The notes under the pieces: generated by a model
The model's input: the letters and a program-made list of their open reading frames with translations, nothing else
The model's database searches: none
What the model was told of the DNA's origin: nothing
Shown here: positions 1 through 12,900 of the stretch, in pieces
How positions within the stretch are numbered: the stretch's first letter is position 1
Layout of the letters: each line of letters starts with the position of its first letter
DNA from: Aplidium turbinatum
Lineage: Eukaryota; Chordata; Ascidiacea; Aplousobranchia; Polyclinidae
Reading direction: 5' to 3'
NCBI GenBank assembly: GCA_918807975.1
Contig: OU964931.1
Location: 15,882,251-15,946,250, forward strand
DNA: 64,000 bases
Program-made: the position numbers and the translations under genes

Positions 1-1345
1 TTTAAAAAAAATTGGCCAATGATGTGTGAGCGGTTACTTTCCACGTTAAATTGCGTAAAAACTTCCAACAATAAACATAAAAATTGAAGCAGTGACGACC
101 AACAGAAAAGAGTGCGATTGAAGCAAGAGAAATAGAACACAATGTTTCAAAGATTGGCTAATGATGTGTGGTTACTTTCGACGTTAAATTACGTAAAAAA
201 ACTTCCAACAATAAACATAAATTCGAAGCACTGAAGACCACTAGAAATTCGAGACAAAATTAGATTGCAATAACCAGTAGCGTAGCCTGGAATTGTGAAA
301 GGGAGGGGGGGTTTAACGGCCGGCGGGCGAAGCCCGACGGCGTTTTCACTAAAAGCGACACCCAGCGGCGGGGGGTCTGGGGGGCTCCCCCAGAAAATTT
401 TGAAAAATTACTTTGAATTGGGTGCATTCTGAGAGCATTTTCAACAATAATGTGGGTATAAATATTCCTGTAAAATGGTGCTGTCCGGTGGCATGGCAAA
501 AGGATAAGATCATGTTTTCTTGGGCATTTTTCGGAAAGAAAGCTAAGTTTCTATGTTTTCTTGTTGCTAATTCTTGACTGAGTTACTTGAATGTTTGGTA
601 TTGGCAAAACTCGCTTTTTTAATGCAGTTTCGTTTAAAATTTGGCAAACTTTGTTTTAGAGACATAGAGACTGAAAGCATCATTCTCAATATCATGACGT
701 CACATGCGTGCCAAAGGGGGGGGTTGTAACCCCCAAACCTCCCCTCCCCCCGCCTTGGCTACGCCACTGGCAATAACGTTTCCAACTGTGTTTAAGTAGG
801 CTTGAAGCCTGCATGTCAAGACAATAATGATTTATAAGGTTTTGGTAAAAAGTTTCCGTCGTTCCGGTTGGTCAGAAACATAAATTTTGAAAAATGAAAG
901 CAATTATTAATTATCAACGCACCACCGCAGAAAGTTGCTTCATCAACATCACATCCAAACATTGCAATATACTCAACCGGAACGACGGAAACTTTTTACT
1001 AAAACCTTATAAATCATTATTGTCTCGACATGCAGGCTTCAAGCCTACTTAAACACAGTTGGAAACGTTATTGCAATCTAATTTTGTCTCGAATTTCTAG
1101 TGGTCTTCAGTGCTTCGAATTTATGTTTATTGTTGGAAGTTTTTTACGTAATTTAACGTCGAAAGTAACCACACATCATTAGCCAATCTTTAAAACATTG
1201 TGTTCTATTTCTCTTGCTTCAATCGCACTTTTTTCTGTTGGTGGTCACTGCTTCGAATTTTTATGTTTATTATTGGAAGTTTTTACGTAATTTAACGTGG
1301 AAAGTAACCGCTCACACATCATTGGCCAATTTTTTTAAATATTGC
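1..1345. mobile_element. Foldback element with ~370-bp inverted arms
   Basis: Positions 1-274 plus 778-866 are near-perfect reverse complements of about 976-1345, leaving a loop of roughly 867-975. Each arm contains two diverged tandem copies of a ~145-bp unit (compare from about 11 and about 155). No open reading frame of note lies inside. A hAT-like element (275-769) interrupts the left arm only, so it arrived later. The left arm reaches the window edge, so the true outer end and target duplication cannot be seen. Long arms, no coding capacity and a short loop fit a Foldback-type non-autonomous DNA transposon; the superfamily is unassigned. Confidence 0.8.
275..769. mobile_element. Non-autonomous hAT-like element nested in foldback arm
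   Basis: It starts CAGTAGCGTAGCC and ends GGCTACGCCACTG, an inverted pair with one mismatch. It is flanked by a perfect 8-bp duplication GCAATAAC at 267-274 and 770-777. G-runs and C-runs lie just inside the ends. The uninterrupted foldback arm on the other side (near 1060-1075) shows the empty site. An 8-bp duplication and CAG...CTG ends indicate the hAT superfamily. Confidence 0.85.
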
Positions 1346-1422
1346 GTGTTTTATTTTTTCTTGCCTTCAATCGCACTGCAGTATATAACCTGGTGAAATT
1401 TTATTTTGTAGGTTATTCGCTC

Positions 1423-2760
1423 CAGGGTTGCCATATTGGCGTTTTTCCTGCCAAATTCCACAAATTTGGCGTTTTTTGAAAGCGTTTGGCAGGAGAAAAT
1501 TACGTTTGGCAGTTTGGCATTTTTTATTTTTGTGTCTGGCATTTTTTTGTAATTATTACGGTACCGGTACAACTCACCACTACAGTTTTTTAAAAAACTT
1601 TTATTAATGAAAGTCCATCAAAAAACTTTAATTTATGGACTGGAAACTCCGAATTCCTAATTTATTAAAATGGAAGCTCCAGACCAGAGGCCACTGGCCA
1701 GTCACACCAGTCACCATTCACCAACCAAAGTTGGAGTTGGACTGGGCAGCTGGAGGGATGCGGTTTTGACATTTATTTTCTTGCCAATAGTAAGTGTTAA
1801 CAGGGTATGGTTAATGATGCGCAGTCGCACTGTTTGAGTTGAAAGCATAGCTTAGGCCAGAGATCTTGTAGAAATTTGAACCGGAACGTGTTTGGCCTAC
1901 CGGTATGCTGTACTGTGTATGAATGGCTGGCTGGGCTGAACATGTTGACATACAGGTAGGCAGTAGGCTATAAACCTATACGGGAGGCCACTGTCTCGAA
2001 GAGCACATGGTCACTGTGCAACCTACCAGGAATTTCGTTGACTTGAGCTGCTGAATTGGTACCGGAAGTTCCTCACCAGTACCGTACATGCAGTCTATTA
2101 TATATGGCATGTGAAAAAGCAGATGAAAATGAAATGCTTTTTTTATCAGATTATAATCAAAATCTAAAATTGTAGTCTGCAAGTGCCGCCCCCAGACGTG
2201 CCGCCCGGGGTGGTCCGCCCCCCCCCACCCCCCCTAGATACGCCACTGTAGATCACCTTCAGTTAAGCTTATTCAAACAGAATATTTGCGATACAAAAGT
2301 TTCAGACAGCTGTTTGATATTATAAATGCATGTGAAAACCCATCGGATGCCAGAATAGCTCCACATCCACTTGTAAAAACATGCACTACAAGGCCAATTG
2401 GTCTTTATCACCTTCCTCTGATTGCGCTTGGTTGATGCTTGATAGCTCCAACTATGTGGCCGAGTACAACCTTTGAAAGTTTGTTTTAATTTAGCTTGAT
2501 ACATGCAGTTTGTGTTTTATTATTCATACTAAGAGGTTTATCAAGTTAAATTGAGACAATATATCATCAGACAGAGCTATCTGTAGCACCAAATAGTATG
2601 GTGTATGACCTTTCTGACTAACAGGACAAGTAACTACTAACACTAACAGTTTGGCATTTTTTTTGGCAGTTTTTTTTGAAACCCTGAAAAATTTGGCAGT
2701 TTTTTGGCAGTTTTTATGAAACATTTGGCAGGCAAAGCTATTTTGGATCTGGCAACCCTG
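1423..2760. mobile_element. hAT-like element, TTTGGCA-rich ends
   Basis: Ends are CAGGGTTGCCA and its reverse complement TGGCAACCCTG, with a perfect 8-bp duplication ATTCGCTC at 1415-1422 and 2761-2768. The subterminal DNA at both ends repeats the word TTTGGCA or TTTGGCAG many times, a pattern typical of subterminal transposase-binding sites. No transposase is recognisable. A second, unpaired hAT-like end (GATACGCCACTG near 2238-2249, beside long C-runs) lies inside and probably marks another truncated insertion. Confidence 0.8.
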
Positions 2761-3132
2761 ATTCGCTCTGAGTATGCGCATTGTCATGGTGCGCGAAACG
2801 TCAGTGAAGCAATAAACCATCTTGTTTGTTGTTAATTTTACTTTCAATTTCATCAGATGAACGTAGCAACTAGTGTTAGAAACGATGTTCAGTTGTAACA
2901 AGTTCTTGTGATGTGTTTGAAAGTTATTATTTTGTCATAAATTTGCAGATGTTCTTCTGTAGCTTTGATTGTTTTCAGTCTCCTGACTAGTGACTTTGTC
3001 CTATAGTGCACTAAGTGTAGTGACTCTAGTGAAGGAGAGGACAAGAAGAAAAGTAGGCTATTACTTCTGTTTTTTTTGGAAAAACTAAGTATTCATTGGA
3101 AGGTAGGCTAATAAGTTTAAATCCCGCTGGAG

Positions 3133-4525
3133 CAGTGGTTCTTAGACTGGGGGGCGTGTGAGGCTCACAAGTGGGGCGCAAGAAATTAAAAAACCATGCC
3201 TGAATTATATTATGACTAAACATATCTTCACAACTACGCTGAATAGTGGATTGTTAAGGATGAAACTTTGTGCTACAGTGGCACAGTGTTTGTAGAGCGT
3301 GTTGTTGTCACATCTCGCATTCTTAATGATGTTTTAAACGTTGCTAAATGTTTGCGCGACACCTTAACTCTCGTAGCACAACGGCTTTCTGACACAGCAA
3401 TCTCGAGATTTAGTTGTAATAATAATGTCAATGACTGACCAACAAGTGACAGAGGCTAGAAATACAACAGTATCCCCAATTGTACAATAGTAGGCCTACC
3501 AGCATGCGTAAACTAATTTTTTAATTTCAGCATTGATTTAGCCTAATTAGGTCTATTTTTAACTAATCAGTTCTACTGACATAAAATGAGTGGGAAAAAT
3601 GAGAAAGTGTGACAAAAACTAGGCCTATCTGAAGTTTGGCTTTATAGATGTCATAGTAAATGGCCAAAGTTGTACCACAATGCGTCATATGTTTTTAAAA
3701 TCTGAGCAACGACGGTTTGAGACTAACTCGTTCGCAGCGTCATCTTGAAAAAAAAAACACCTTGAATACAAAAGCAAACTTTTAGCTTTTTTCCAATGCA
3801 AGAAAGTTTCCTTTAAAAAAAAGAAGATTGCAAGTAGCGAGTGCTTTCGCCAATCGTCGTCGGCAGAAGCTGTAGAAGCGTCTTTCGGAATTTGGCATCG
3901 TCGAGTTGGTCTACCTCGTAAATATTTTCAAAGCCCTACTTTAAATCTGCTCGTCAAGAATAGCCTATTAATAGCAAAACTGGGACTGTGGCATCGTCGA
4001 GTTTAAAAAGGGTGACACCGAACTTCCAGAATGGCAGATGACAAGGAATCTCTTTCGTCTAAATAAGAAAACTCTTCTCGACAATTTACAAGAGGAATTC
4101 TTGAAGCTAAAATAAAATTCTATTGCAAGGGACAACCTTGAAGCAATGCCACTAACAGAGTTCTGGGAGAAATATGTGCATATTTACAAGAGTGTGGTGC
4201 TGTAGCTATACGCACACTTCTTCCATTTTCATCCATCACTTACTTGTGCGAGAATGGTTTTTCTACTCTAGTGAACATAAAGACAAAATCTAGAAGCAAA
4301 CTTGGATATGAAGCCGATCTGAGATGTGCATTATCTGCTACTAATCTTCAAATTAAACATTTGATAGCCTATCCACTAAAAAGTTACACCCTTCACATTA
4401 ATGTAACTACCTGGAAATGAATTGCCGTTCTGCTTAATGTTTTTTTGATTTTGAAACAAAGTGGGGCGCGAATTTTGTTAGGATTGTAAAAGGGAGGCGT
4501 GTCTCAAAAAGTTTAAGAACCACTG
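3133..4525 (+). mobile_element. hAT element with transposase C-terminal remnant
   Basis: Ends are CAGTGGTTCTTAGAC and a matching inverted end finishing AAGAACCACTG. A perfect 8-bp duplication CGCTGGAG lies at 3125-3132 and 4526-4533. Around 4200-4370 the plus strand encodes a decayed hAT dimerisation region, with readable pieces such as YLCENGFSTLVNIKTKSR, a counterpart of the CEQGFSILMNIKSKNRN segment in the larger hAT copy at 28105-30550. The rest of the transposase is missing or unreadable. Confidence 0.85.
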
Positions 4526-4533
4526 CGCTGGAG

Positions 4534-5595
4534 GTGCCAATTTTTCTTTGCTTGTTTCTTAATCTTGCAGCAGTCATTCACAAGAGCACTGGTAGCACTT
4601 TTATCTCCATGATTTCTTATCTGTATATTATGCTGCTAGCAGCTAATTTATCGAGGTCCGGCGATTGTTTAATAAACTTAATACCGGTAGGCTACCACTA
4701 AAATTGTGCATAAAAATATGCACCCCCCCAATGTTCAAAATTGTCTAAAATTTAATAAAATGTTAATTTATCCCCCCCCTCAATCCTCAACTAACTTCGG
4801 CACCACTGGGTATAATGCAAAAATTATTTAAGTGTTGTAGGTAAATGATTTTTGAGTTATTTGACATTTTATTAATGTTATTAGTTATCCTATTGGTCCC
4901 ACACCCACGGGACCGATGGAACATATTCAAATTTGCACAAAAAGTACCTATGCAAGTCAAAGCTTCTTGTAAGCTATGAACCACACAAAACTTTAGTGAA
5001 AAATAATGCAGTTCAAAGGTTTTTCTTTTAATAAAAAGCATAAAACTAATTGCAAATTTTGGAACTTTTTCAATAGGCCTATTGTAACTCCCCTCGGCCT
5101 TGTGTGTGACGTTACGATTCTACGCAAACTACAACAACGATTGATAGGCGTAACATCAACAGATGAACTCATTACAAACCGCCAGCGATCTAGCAGTTAA
5201 AAGCAATAGTTAGCAATAGCCTATCAACCAGGTTGCTTATAACTTAGTAATTTTTTTTGCAACATCATTGATCAAAAACTTCATTTTTACAAGTAGCCTA
5301 TACACAAAAAGTGATCGTAAAAGTGATCTCGATCTTCACGATCTTAATCTTCAAGATCACATATTCTTGGTGATTTTGATCTCCATCTCTGACTGTAGTT
5401 GCGGTAACCGGTTTTGCTGATTCTTTTTTAACTGGAGCTGAAGTAGGCTATAGTTGATTTTGCTTACTTTAGCAGGTTGAGTAAAATTTGTTGATATGAC
5501 TTTTCCTTTACGTCATTTCATAAACTGCTGCTTGTGCTTAAAAGATTTATTTACTTCTTTGTCTAAATTAAAGCATTTTCGAGGTGTGGTTAGTG
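4534..5595. other. Intergenic, nothing recognised
   Basis: AT-rich sequence with C-runs around 4720-4780 and short purine/pyrimidine tracts. I see no exon, RNA gene or paired repeat here. Short open frames in this stretch have no recognisable domain. Confidence 0.6.
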
Positions 5596-5632
5596 CAGGG
5601 ATTTCTATAACTACTAGTTATAGAAATCCCTG
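5596..5632. mobile_element. 37-bp palindromic relic of a hAT element
   Basis: A 37-bp perfect palindrome starting CAGGGATTTC and ending GAAATCCCTG, flanked by GGTTAGTG (5588-5595) and GGTTAGCG (5633-5640). The flanks are an 8-bp direct duplication with one mismatch. CAG...CTG ends plus an 8-bp duplication are the hAT signature, so this looks like two terminal repeats joined directly, with all internal DNA lost. Confidence 0.6.
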
Positions 5633-5749
5633 GGTTAGCGGAAGGGGAGTCTTTTGTTAAATACTCGCAGATCTATCAAAACCAAATTTTTCTATGCAAC
5701 AATAATTCTTTTTCAAAAGGTTGGTGACAGCAGAAATGGTTTGCTTTGG

Positions 5750-5910
5750 CTTTGAAGTCTTATCTTCGGACTGACAAAGCCTTTGATACGTTATTCCTCA
5801 ATTCCTGGAAGTTTTACATACTTGTAGCGGTCCTGAACCACTGACGTAAGGTCGGTAACCGAGATTGCCGGAATGAAGTTTCCGCTTGTTGTCTGTAAGC
5901 TTCCAGATGC
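5750..5910 (-). repeat. Partial SINE body, related to the copy at 16166-16459
   Basis: The block around CTGACAAAGCC, followed by a cGGTaACcGAGATTGcC block about 95 bases later, matches the body of the tRNA-derived SINE at 16166-16459 in the same order and orientation. No tRNA-like head with A and B boxes is visible here, so this is a headless or diverged copy. Confidence 0.5.
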
Positions 5911-6973
5911 CTTCAGCTATTACTCTGAATAGCTATTTTTGGGGTTGTCTGATTTGTAATTTTTAGGCTACTGCGGACCAAAAGCTTAATGAAACCGCTC
6001 GAATAGCACACAAAATTCAACTTCAAAACTTGTAGCCTAGTTTAATGACGTGACGAATAAACAGTCTATAGGTCCTTTTCATCATACTAGGCTACACTTG
6101 ACGCAGTTGTTGTCTTTCAAATCTTTAACAATCAATTATTACACATTGACCAGCAAAATGCTTTCAGTATCAAATATGCAGACTACCATTCAGTTTTCGC
6201 TTGTAAGGGTAAGTCATTTCTCAATCATTTCTTATCAACATCAACCAGTATGATCAACACTGGGATTTTCACTGTAGATGGCCATAAAACGACGCATATT
6301 AGGAAGCAAAATCATTGCAGATCAACGTCATATCTACTGTAATATATGTAACGGCATTATTAGTATGTGTAGTGTAGCCTAACCAAGTTTACTCCAACGA
6401 AAAAATCTGGTTATATTTGGTTTGGTTGGCCATAAGCTTAGCTGCTTAGCACTTCAGCTTTGCTCATCCCTGGACTAAAGCATACAGTTTCACAAACTAA
6501 ATTAACATTTGGTATCGTAATTTTACGAAAATTAATAAAAATAAACGTCCAAAAGATTAACCTAGCTTCATTTAACTTTAAGCTTAAGATCAGCCATGGC
6601 ATTCGAGAATAGCCTACTACTGTGTGTTTGAGTAGGCCATGGATCAGCCAATCAGGTAACCCTTCTGCATTGTTAAAATTTGATTTTGCGAAAACAATTC
6701 GTTTTTACGCAATAATTAACTGTTGCCTGATTTAAAATAATAACAATTTGATGGCCTGGTTCTAGAATTGCTTTTCCTTCGTTTTCACTTAACACTCTTA
6801 CACTCAATTGTAAATATTAGTTCAAAAACCCAATTTGTAGCCTCCATATTCTAACTATGACAAATACTTTCTTCAAATTGATTAAGCGCCGAAAGAGTTC
6901 TATAATAATTAGGCTATAGATTCTATCGCTTCACTATCATCATGATGTCTATTTTATGTCCTATATATAATGC
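5911..6973. other. Downstream flank of the TRIM gene, nothing else recognised
   Basis: AT-rich DNA beyond the stop codon of the minus-strand TRIM gene. It must hold that gene's 3' untranslated region, but I see no canonical AATAAA near the stop that would fix its end. No other gene or paired repeat was recognised. Confidence 0.5.
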
Positions 6974-9900
6974 CTATTTTTTGTCCAATAAATGCGACCA
7001 TGTGCGTCTTTTGTGAGTGAAATACACCTTCGGCCTTCTTGTCAGTTGATTTGAAGACGATTCTTCGTTTGCACTGTTTGATACACCATGTTGAGCGGAC
7101 ACTGTAGGTGACTCATTGTGTGTTGCTGGATTGTCACTTGGTCTTCTGTGACTGCTTGTTACAGCTCTTTTGGACGGGGATTTGTTTCGCAGATGATGGC
7201 GTCTTGCGCTAGATGGAGAGCTATTTTGCAACGTATGACGATGACGTTTTCGCTGGAGGAGTGGTGAGGATCGAGGTGAAGATTGAACTGTGCTAGATGG
7301 AGAAGGATCACGAAGCCATTGATGCCTTTGAAACATAACAGGAGAACCACAAGGAGAAGACAGAGTTGGTGAGACTTCCCTTACATCATAATTGTAGCTG
7401 AGAAACTGAGTAGGTGAATTGTTTGGAGATTCATCAATTGGTTCTTCTGGAGAAGACTGCAATGGCAATCTAGAGATCCACGTCCGGCGTATTGGACGAG
7501 CTAACAACTGCTCTATTTCTCGATCGCGTTCTTCACTATCCATGGAGGACACACTCTCTGGTACATTGACATCTTTTTTCAAGTCGTCTTCCTCATTTGA
7601 AGGTGGAATAATCACTTTCATGTGTACACTCGATTCCATTGGCGAGGAATATGAATTCATAGATACTGGAGGCGGAAGCTGCTTCACAAACATGTCGTAC
7701 CATCTTCCTTTCTTGACTTGAGGTGTAGGCTAGACACCAAGAAAAAGTTTTTTAGATAAAAATACATGTGATGGGAAGTTGCTGTTAGCAATGGTTTTAA
7801 ATTCCAGTTTCAAATAACTTTCGTTAACTTCAGTGTTAGGCTACACTTGTAACAGAAAACTGAGGCAGATTGTTTCATTTAAAATCAAATACTTTTTTAC
7901 AGTACAGTAGGTAGCCTACGCTAGTCTTAGGCTTTAGGTCTCGGTAAAATGAACACAGGGATGTGAACACCACTGCATGCAATGAATTTATGAGGCTACT
8001 ACTTCTTACAAATAGCAAAAGCAAATGAAAGCTAAAAAATTCACTTGGGAGATGATTGTTTCCAACTTAATTGGATTGAATAGCAATCATGTTCTCAGTC
8101 ATTCATCTGTCTATGCCTTATTTCAGAATTACTTTTCTCCCAAAACTATAAATTTCACTTGTTTATGCAAACTGTGCGTATTTGCATAATTTTGTTTCAA
8201 TGGTTCTTTGGACTGCACTGTAACTGCAGATAAAAACTGTAGCAATAGTCTACCACTAACGAAAGAATTGAACGTCATAGCATGAAAAACTTTTTGTGAA
8301 ATCTCGTAGCATATTGTGCGCTTTCCGGTAGTAGACCAGAATGGACCTTATGAAACCATAAATTAGTCATAATCTTTGTTTGTTGAAGTAGCTTGAATTG
8401 CTAGTCCGGAAAACCAGCAAAAAAACTCTGAATTACCTTCGTTTATTTTTACATTGTTTATTTGAAAACAATAAATGTACATCTTTTTACGTTGCTTTTA
8501 TAAGTCTTTGCTGATTCAGGTCTCAGGCTGCACATGCTATGTAATAAACATCAGCTCCAGTAAATGCAAAGCATGGATGAACTTTTGGTTCACACAGTTG
8601 GTCAACATATGAAGTAAATATGCATGATAAAACCGAAAATAATCAAAAACCGTCTGACATCTTTTGTTAGCATTATACATATTCATAAAGGTTCAAGCGC
8701 AAACTTAAAGTATAGTCTGATGCTGATCACATGCAAGAAATATTTTAAGTTTGCCAATGAATCAATCATGCAGCAAAGAATGACGAGCTTGGTTAGCCAG
8801 TTAGTCTGAGGTTGAAGATGGATGGCTACTGATAATGAAGCAAGATAAATGCAAACAAATCTGCAAACCGTAAGTGGCGACAACGATGATTATGAAGGCT
8901 GGAGAATGTGACATAAGTCACCACAACGCCCATTGGTGACTCTGTGGAAATGCAATGTAAGTAGATGACACGTGAGTTATGACATGGGGCAATAAACAAC
9001 AAAGCTACGGTAACACAAAAGGTAGAAAGTACCACACTAAATTGGTAAATTCAAAATTAAAAGAGCTTTCTATTTGAAATTATATTTCACTTCTATTTGA
9101 ATAAAATAATTTACTGATGAAGCCACACTTGTGCGGCGAAAGCTATAATAAACTTGAATTTGCCAATTTAGGGTAATACTTCATACTTTTTTAATTATTT
9201 TATCACACTACGCATCCTTTTGGATCATTGGTGAAGTCAAAAGACGATTTTAACGAAAAGTTCAGTGACGAAGTTTTATTTTGGAAAGCTAATACACTTC
9301 GAAAACAAACTTAGAGCTTAGCAAAAGGTTGACTAAACTTATATTAAACTGTAAAAATAAAAGGTATTGCGCCACACAATTCCTTTCCATTGCAGCTCAC
9401 ACAGTTGCATCAGCCTATGAAAACTTACCTCTTCAGAGGTGCTTTTCTTGGTTTCACTTTCACTGCTAGCACTCAACACTGGGCTGATAGAAGTCTGCTT
9501 ACTGGTAACGTGATCACGTGAGTGAGAAGGACCTGTGTTATCTAAACAGAAATAGAATTTTCATAGCAGCGAATAAGTTTCCATCATCCCATCAATACCA
9601 ATCAGCTTCATAAGTAGCCTACAAATATTAATATTATGTTGCAATATAAAAATTGGAGAAATTAGCTTTTCTGAATTTTACAGAAGAACGTAGGCCTAAG
9701 TTAGTTTAATTCAAACAATGTAGCGTTTAAATAACTTCTTAAAATGTTACCGAAGGATGCTTGAGTGGCTGTGTAACTGCCTGCATCACTACGAGAAGTA
9801 ACAGAAGCGTTTGTGGCATCATCAGAATCATTTGCGTCATGTTCCACGTTCACATCGCAGTCTTCATCAACTTCTGAATCAAGGTCCCCATTTTCTACAG

Positions 9901-12900
9901 ATTGCTGCGACTTGAGCTTTGAATTCACTTCTTCTGCTGAAAATAACGTCAAGCGTTGGGTCAAATTGGTTTGTTGGAGCATGTCTTCTCACTAGCCTAC
10001 ATAAAAATAACCCAAGACGACAACTGTATTGGGCAAAAAAGTTTTAGGCCTACTTAAATGAGTAAACAGTAGGCTACTTTGGTATTATAGCATGCTTAAG
10101 GTATTTTGTTCAAATTTCACAGTAATTATGAGTAGAAAAACACAAAGCACTAGCGCTTAAGAAATAACATACGGCATTTAAATAGTTTTTTTGAATTTAA
10201 GCAAACGACGGGTTAAAATTAATTTTTATTTATGACAAAAATTCGAAGAACATTTACCGTAGCCTACTTATTGTTATACTCACCGGGAGAAAAATCCAGC
10301 TGATACAAAAGTGATTCATGAGCACCAAAGTTAACATGAAATTCGTCCATGTTCTGTATGTTGTAAGGCGGCTTTCTAACTTCAGATGACCTTGCTGTAT
10401 TGATAATTCTGCATGCAAACGGTGGAGTTCTTTTTTACTTTCAGATTATTGACACAACAGTTCAATCAATTTAGGCGTTTGTAAAGAAGTAAAACAATAT
10501 AAAACAACGATGGTTCAATTTTCGCTATGTGCAGTTGAACATCGGCTTAAGGACTGTCCCCAATTCATTGCATCTAATCACTTGCACAACGCATCAATCA
10601 AAAGTGGAAGAGTTAAATTGTCAAAGTTGTAACTAGGAACGTAGCCACATGAAGCAATCGCCTCCCCCTTAAAGTTTTATCTTCCCCCTCAAATCAAGTT
10701 TCAGTATAATTACAACGTTTTGAAACTATTATAATTCATGTTAGATGACGTTTGCCTCTCAACAGTTTTTGTGTCCCCTCAAAAAAATTTTCTGACTTTG
10801 TCACTGCTTGTTACCTGGACCGCTGCAGTTATCTGTAATTCACTACATTTAGTAGTAGGGTAGCCAGAGAGTGGTTGTGAATTTTAAAATCCCTGTGGAC
10901 AAGTGCGTGAAACCACATTGTATCGATATTAATTACATTTAGTATTATTACAACATAAACCTTGACGAACTAGCAATTTTTGCTTTGAAAGTCATTTGAA
11001 ACATTGACGAGTCGATCTGTCCTGCAAAATAAAACTTGGCAAATTTAAAAAAAAAAGTTTATCTTTGTTTGCGATTTAACTTTAAGTTTTCTTACTTTTC
11101 TATCATATCTCTTGACAAAGAAAGAAATTGTGGAATGCTTCGTTCTTCCAACAAACCCAAAGAAGCTTCCATTAGCTTGCTTGCTCCCTCTAGTTGCTGA
11201 CCATAGTTTTTCAGCATTTCCTGCATCACCTAAAAGTTTCATTTTTTTATTTTTTTAATTCATTAGCTGGCTGTGCGTGGTCACAATTTCTAGAGGGATG
11301 GAGAGTTAATTTTGCTTGATAGATAGTTTACTCTCAGTTGTGCCTATATGGACATATAGATTTTCGAACATGCAAAGTTGATATCACAACCCTCTCAAAA
11401 AGCTTCCACCATTTGCAATATTAAACGTCTTGTTAGTTTTGGCATAAGATTTTATGCAAAAGCGTAGCCTACAGGCTTTTTTAAGTTGCAATCAATTTTG
11501 CATGGGCTACAACGAAAGCAAACAGCAATCAAGTTTTTAAGATTTGCATTTCAGCTTTACCTGGCTTCTTTCTAGAGTATCTGCGGTTATCTTTGCAAGC
11601 ATGCTAGTTTTTCTTTCTTCCAAAACCGCGTAAAGCTTGTCGAATGCTTCGCACAATTCAGTTTTCACTTGACGCCCGTTGGCCTGCACGTTATAGTTTG
11701 CCCCAGTTGATAAATCTTTACTCTTTATTTAGTACAGGATGCTTTATTGCCAACCATATCAGCTGCATGGCCACCACACTAAAATGGTGCTATATGCTAA
11801 CAGTGTAATATTCGCTAGCTTACGGGATTATACTGTATATTCATAAGACGCAGCAGCCTGATATTGACGTGTTAGAGTCTAACACGTCAATACCAGGCTA
11901 ACAAGCTATGTTGTCTAACAGTTAGACAACATAGCTTACATTCAATAGTTCCGCAGGCTTGTACAGTTGATTTATTTGCACAAAGGGTGTCTTTTTGAAT
12001 TATAAAAACTGCACTTATTAAAAGATCAACCTGATCACCATTGTATGTTTTATCGTTTTCAGTTTTAGTTCAACAGCAGTTACCTTATTGTGGTTTTGCC
12101 ATGGATGTTTTAGACACGTAGAACATTTAAATTTCATAATTACATTTATATTCGCAAGATCACATTGGTAGCCTACCACCTTTCTAGACAACGCTAAAAC
12201 GAGCTCATACTTCTGCCATCTTTCCAAGCTCCTCCGTTTGTTTGATGATCGATTGCAGTCGATCGTTCCCCGTCACAAGGAGAGCAATGGCGTCTGATAT
12301 TTCTTTCTGAAAAAAAGTACAGAATGAAAGTTCTGCAGTGTAATATTTTTGTTTTTTAGACTAAATATTATAATTTGAACTGTAAGTGTTATCTGGCTCT
12401 TAGTTTAAACCTTTTTTTATAAAGCAAGTAGGCCTATTACCTTTTGTTCCTTGTATACTTTATCCATTGGCGAAACTTCGCATTCTTGATGTTGCCCAAA
12501 CACTTTGCAAAGAGAGCAAGTTGGTTTTTGGCAAGTCAGACAATAAATGTTGACTTTTTCTTCTTCATGGTCTTCACACATCACATTTTGCTGTGAAACT
12601 TACAGCATTAAAATAAATTTTAAATAAATCATGAGCTTTAGATATACGCCTAGGCTATAGGATAATCATCATACTTAGCCTACACCGTAAAAGGCATTTT
12701 TTCTTTGACGTTAACCATAACATCATACTTATATTTATTTAAAAAAAAGTGTCCTATAGTGTGCACATAAAGCTTTTAAAATGATAACAAAAAACAGGTA
12801 ATGTCAGCCTTAAAATGTGACAAGTGACAACCAAACACATATCTTATAACCTGCCTCAACTTTCATGAAGTTAGGCTTTCTTCCTTCTTGTTGATACATA

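Noticed and set aside
2524-2901. 125-codon minus-strand frame
   Set aside because: It reads through the TTTGGCAG subterminal repeats and end of the hAT at 1423-2760.
10630-10850. Degenerate CAGTGGCGTAGCC-family element
   Set aside because: There are only weak end-like words (ACGTAGCCAC, GTCACTG) with no duplication and no proper inverted pair.
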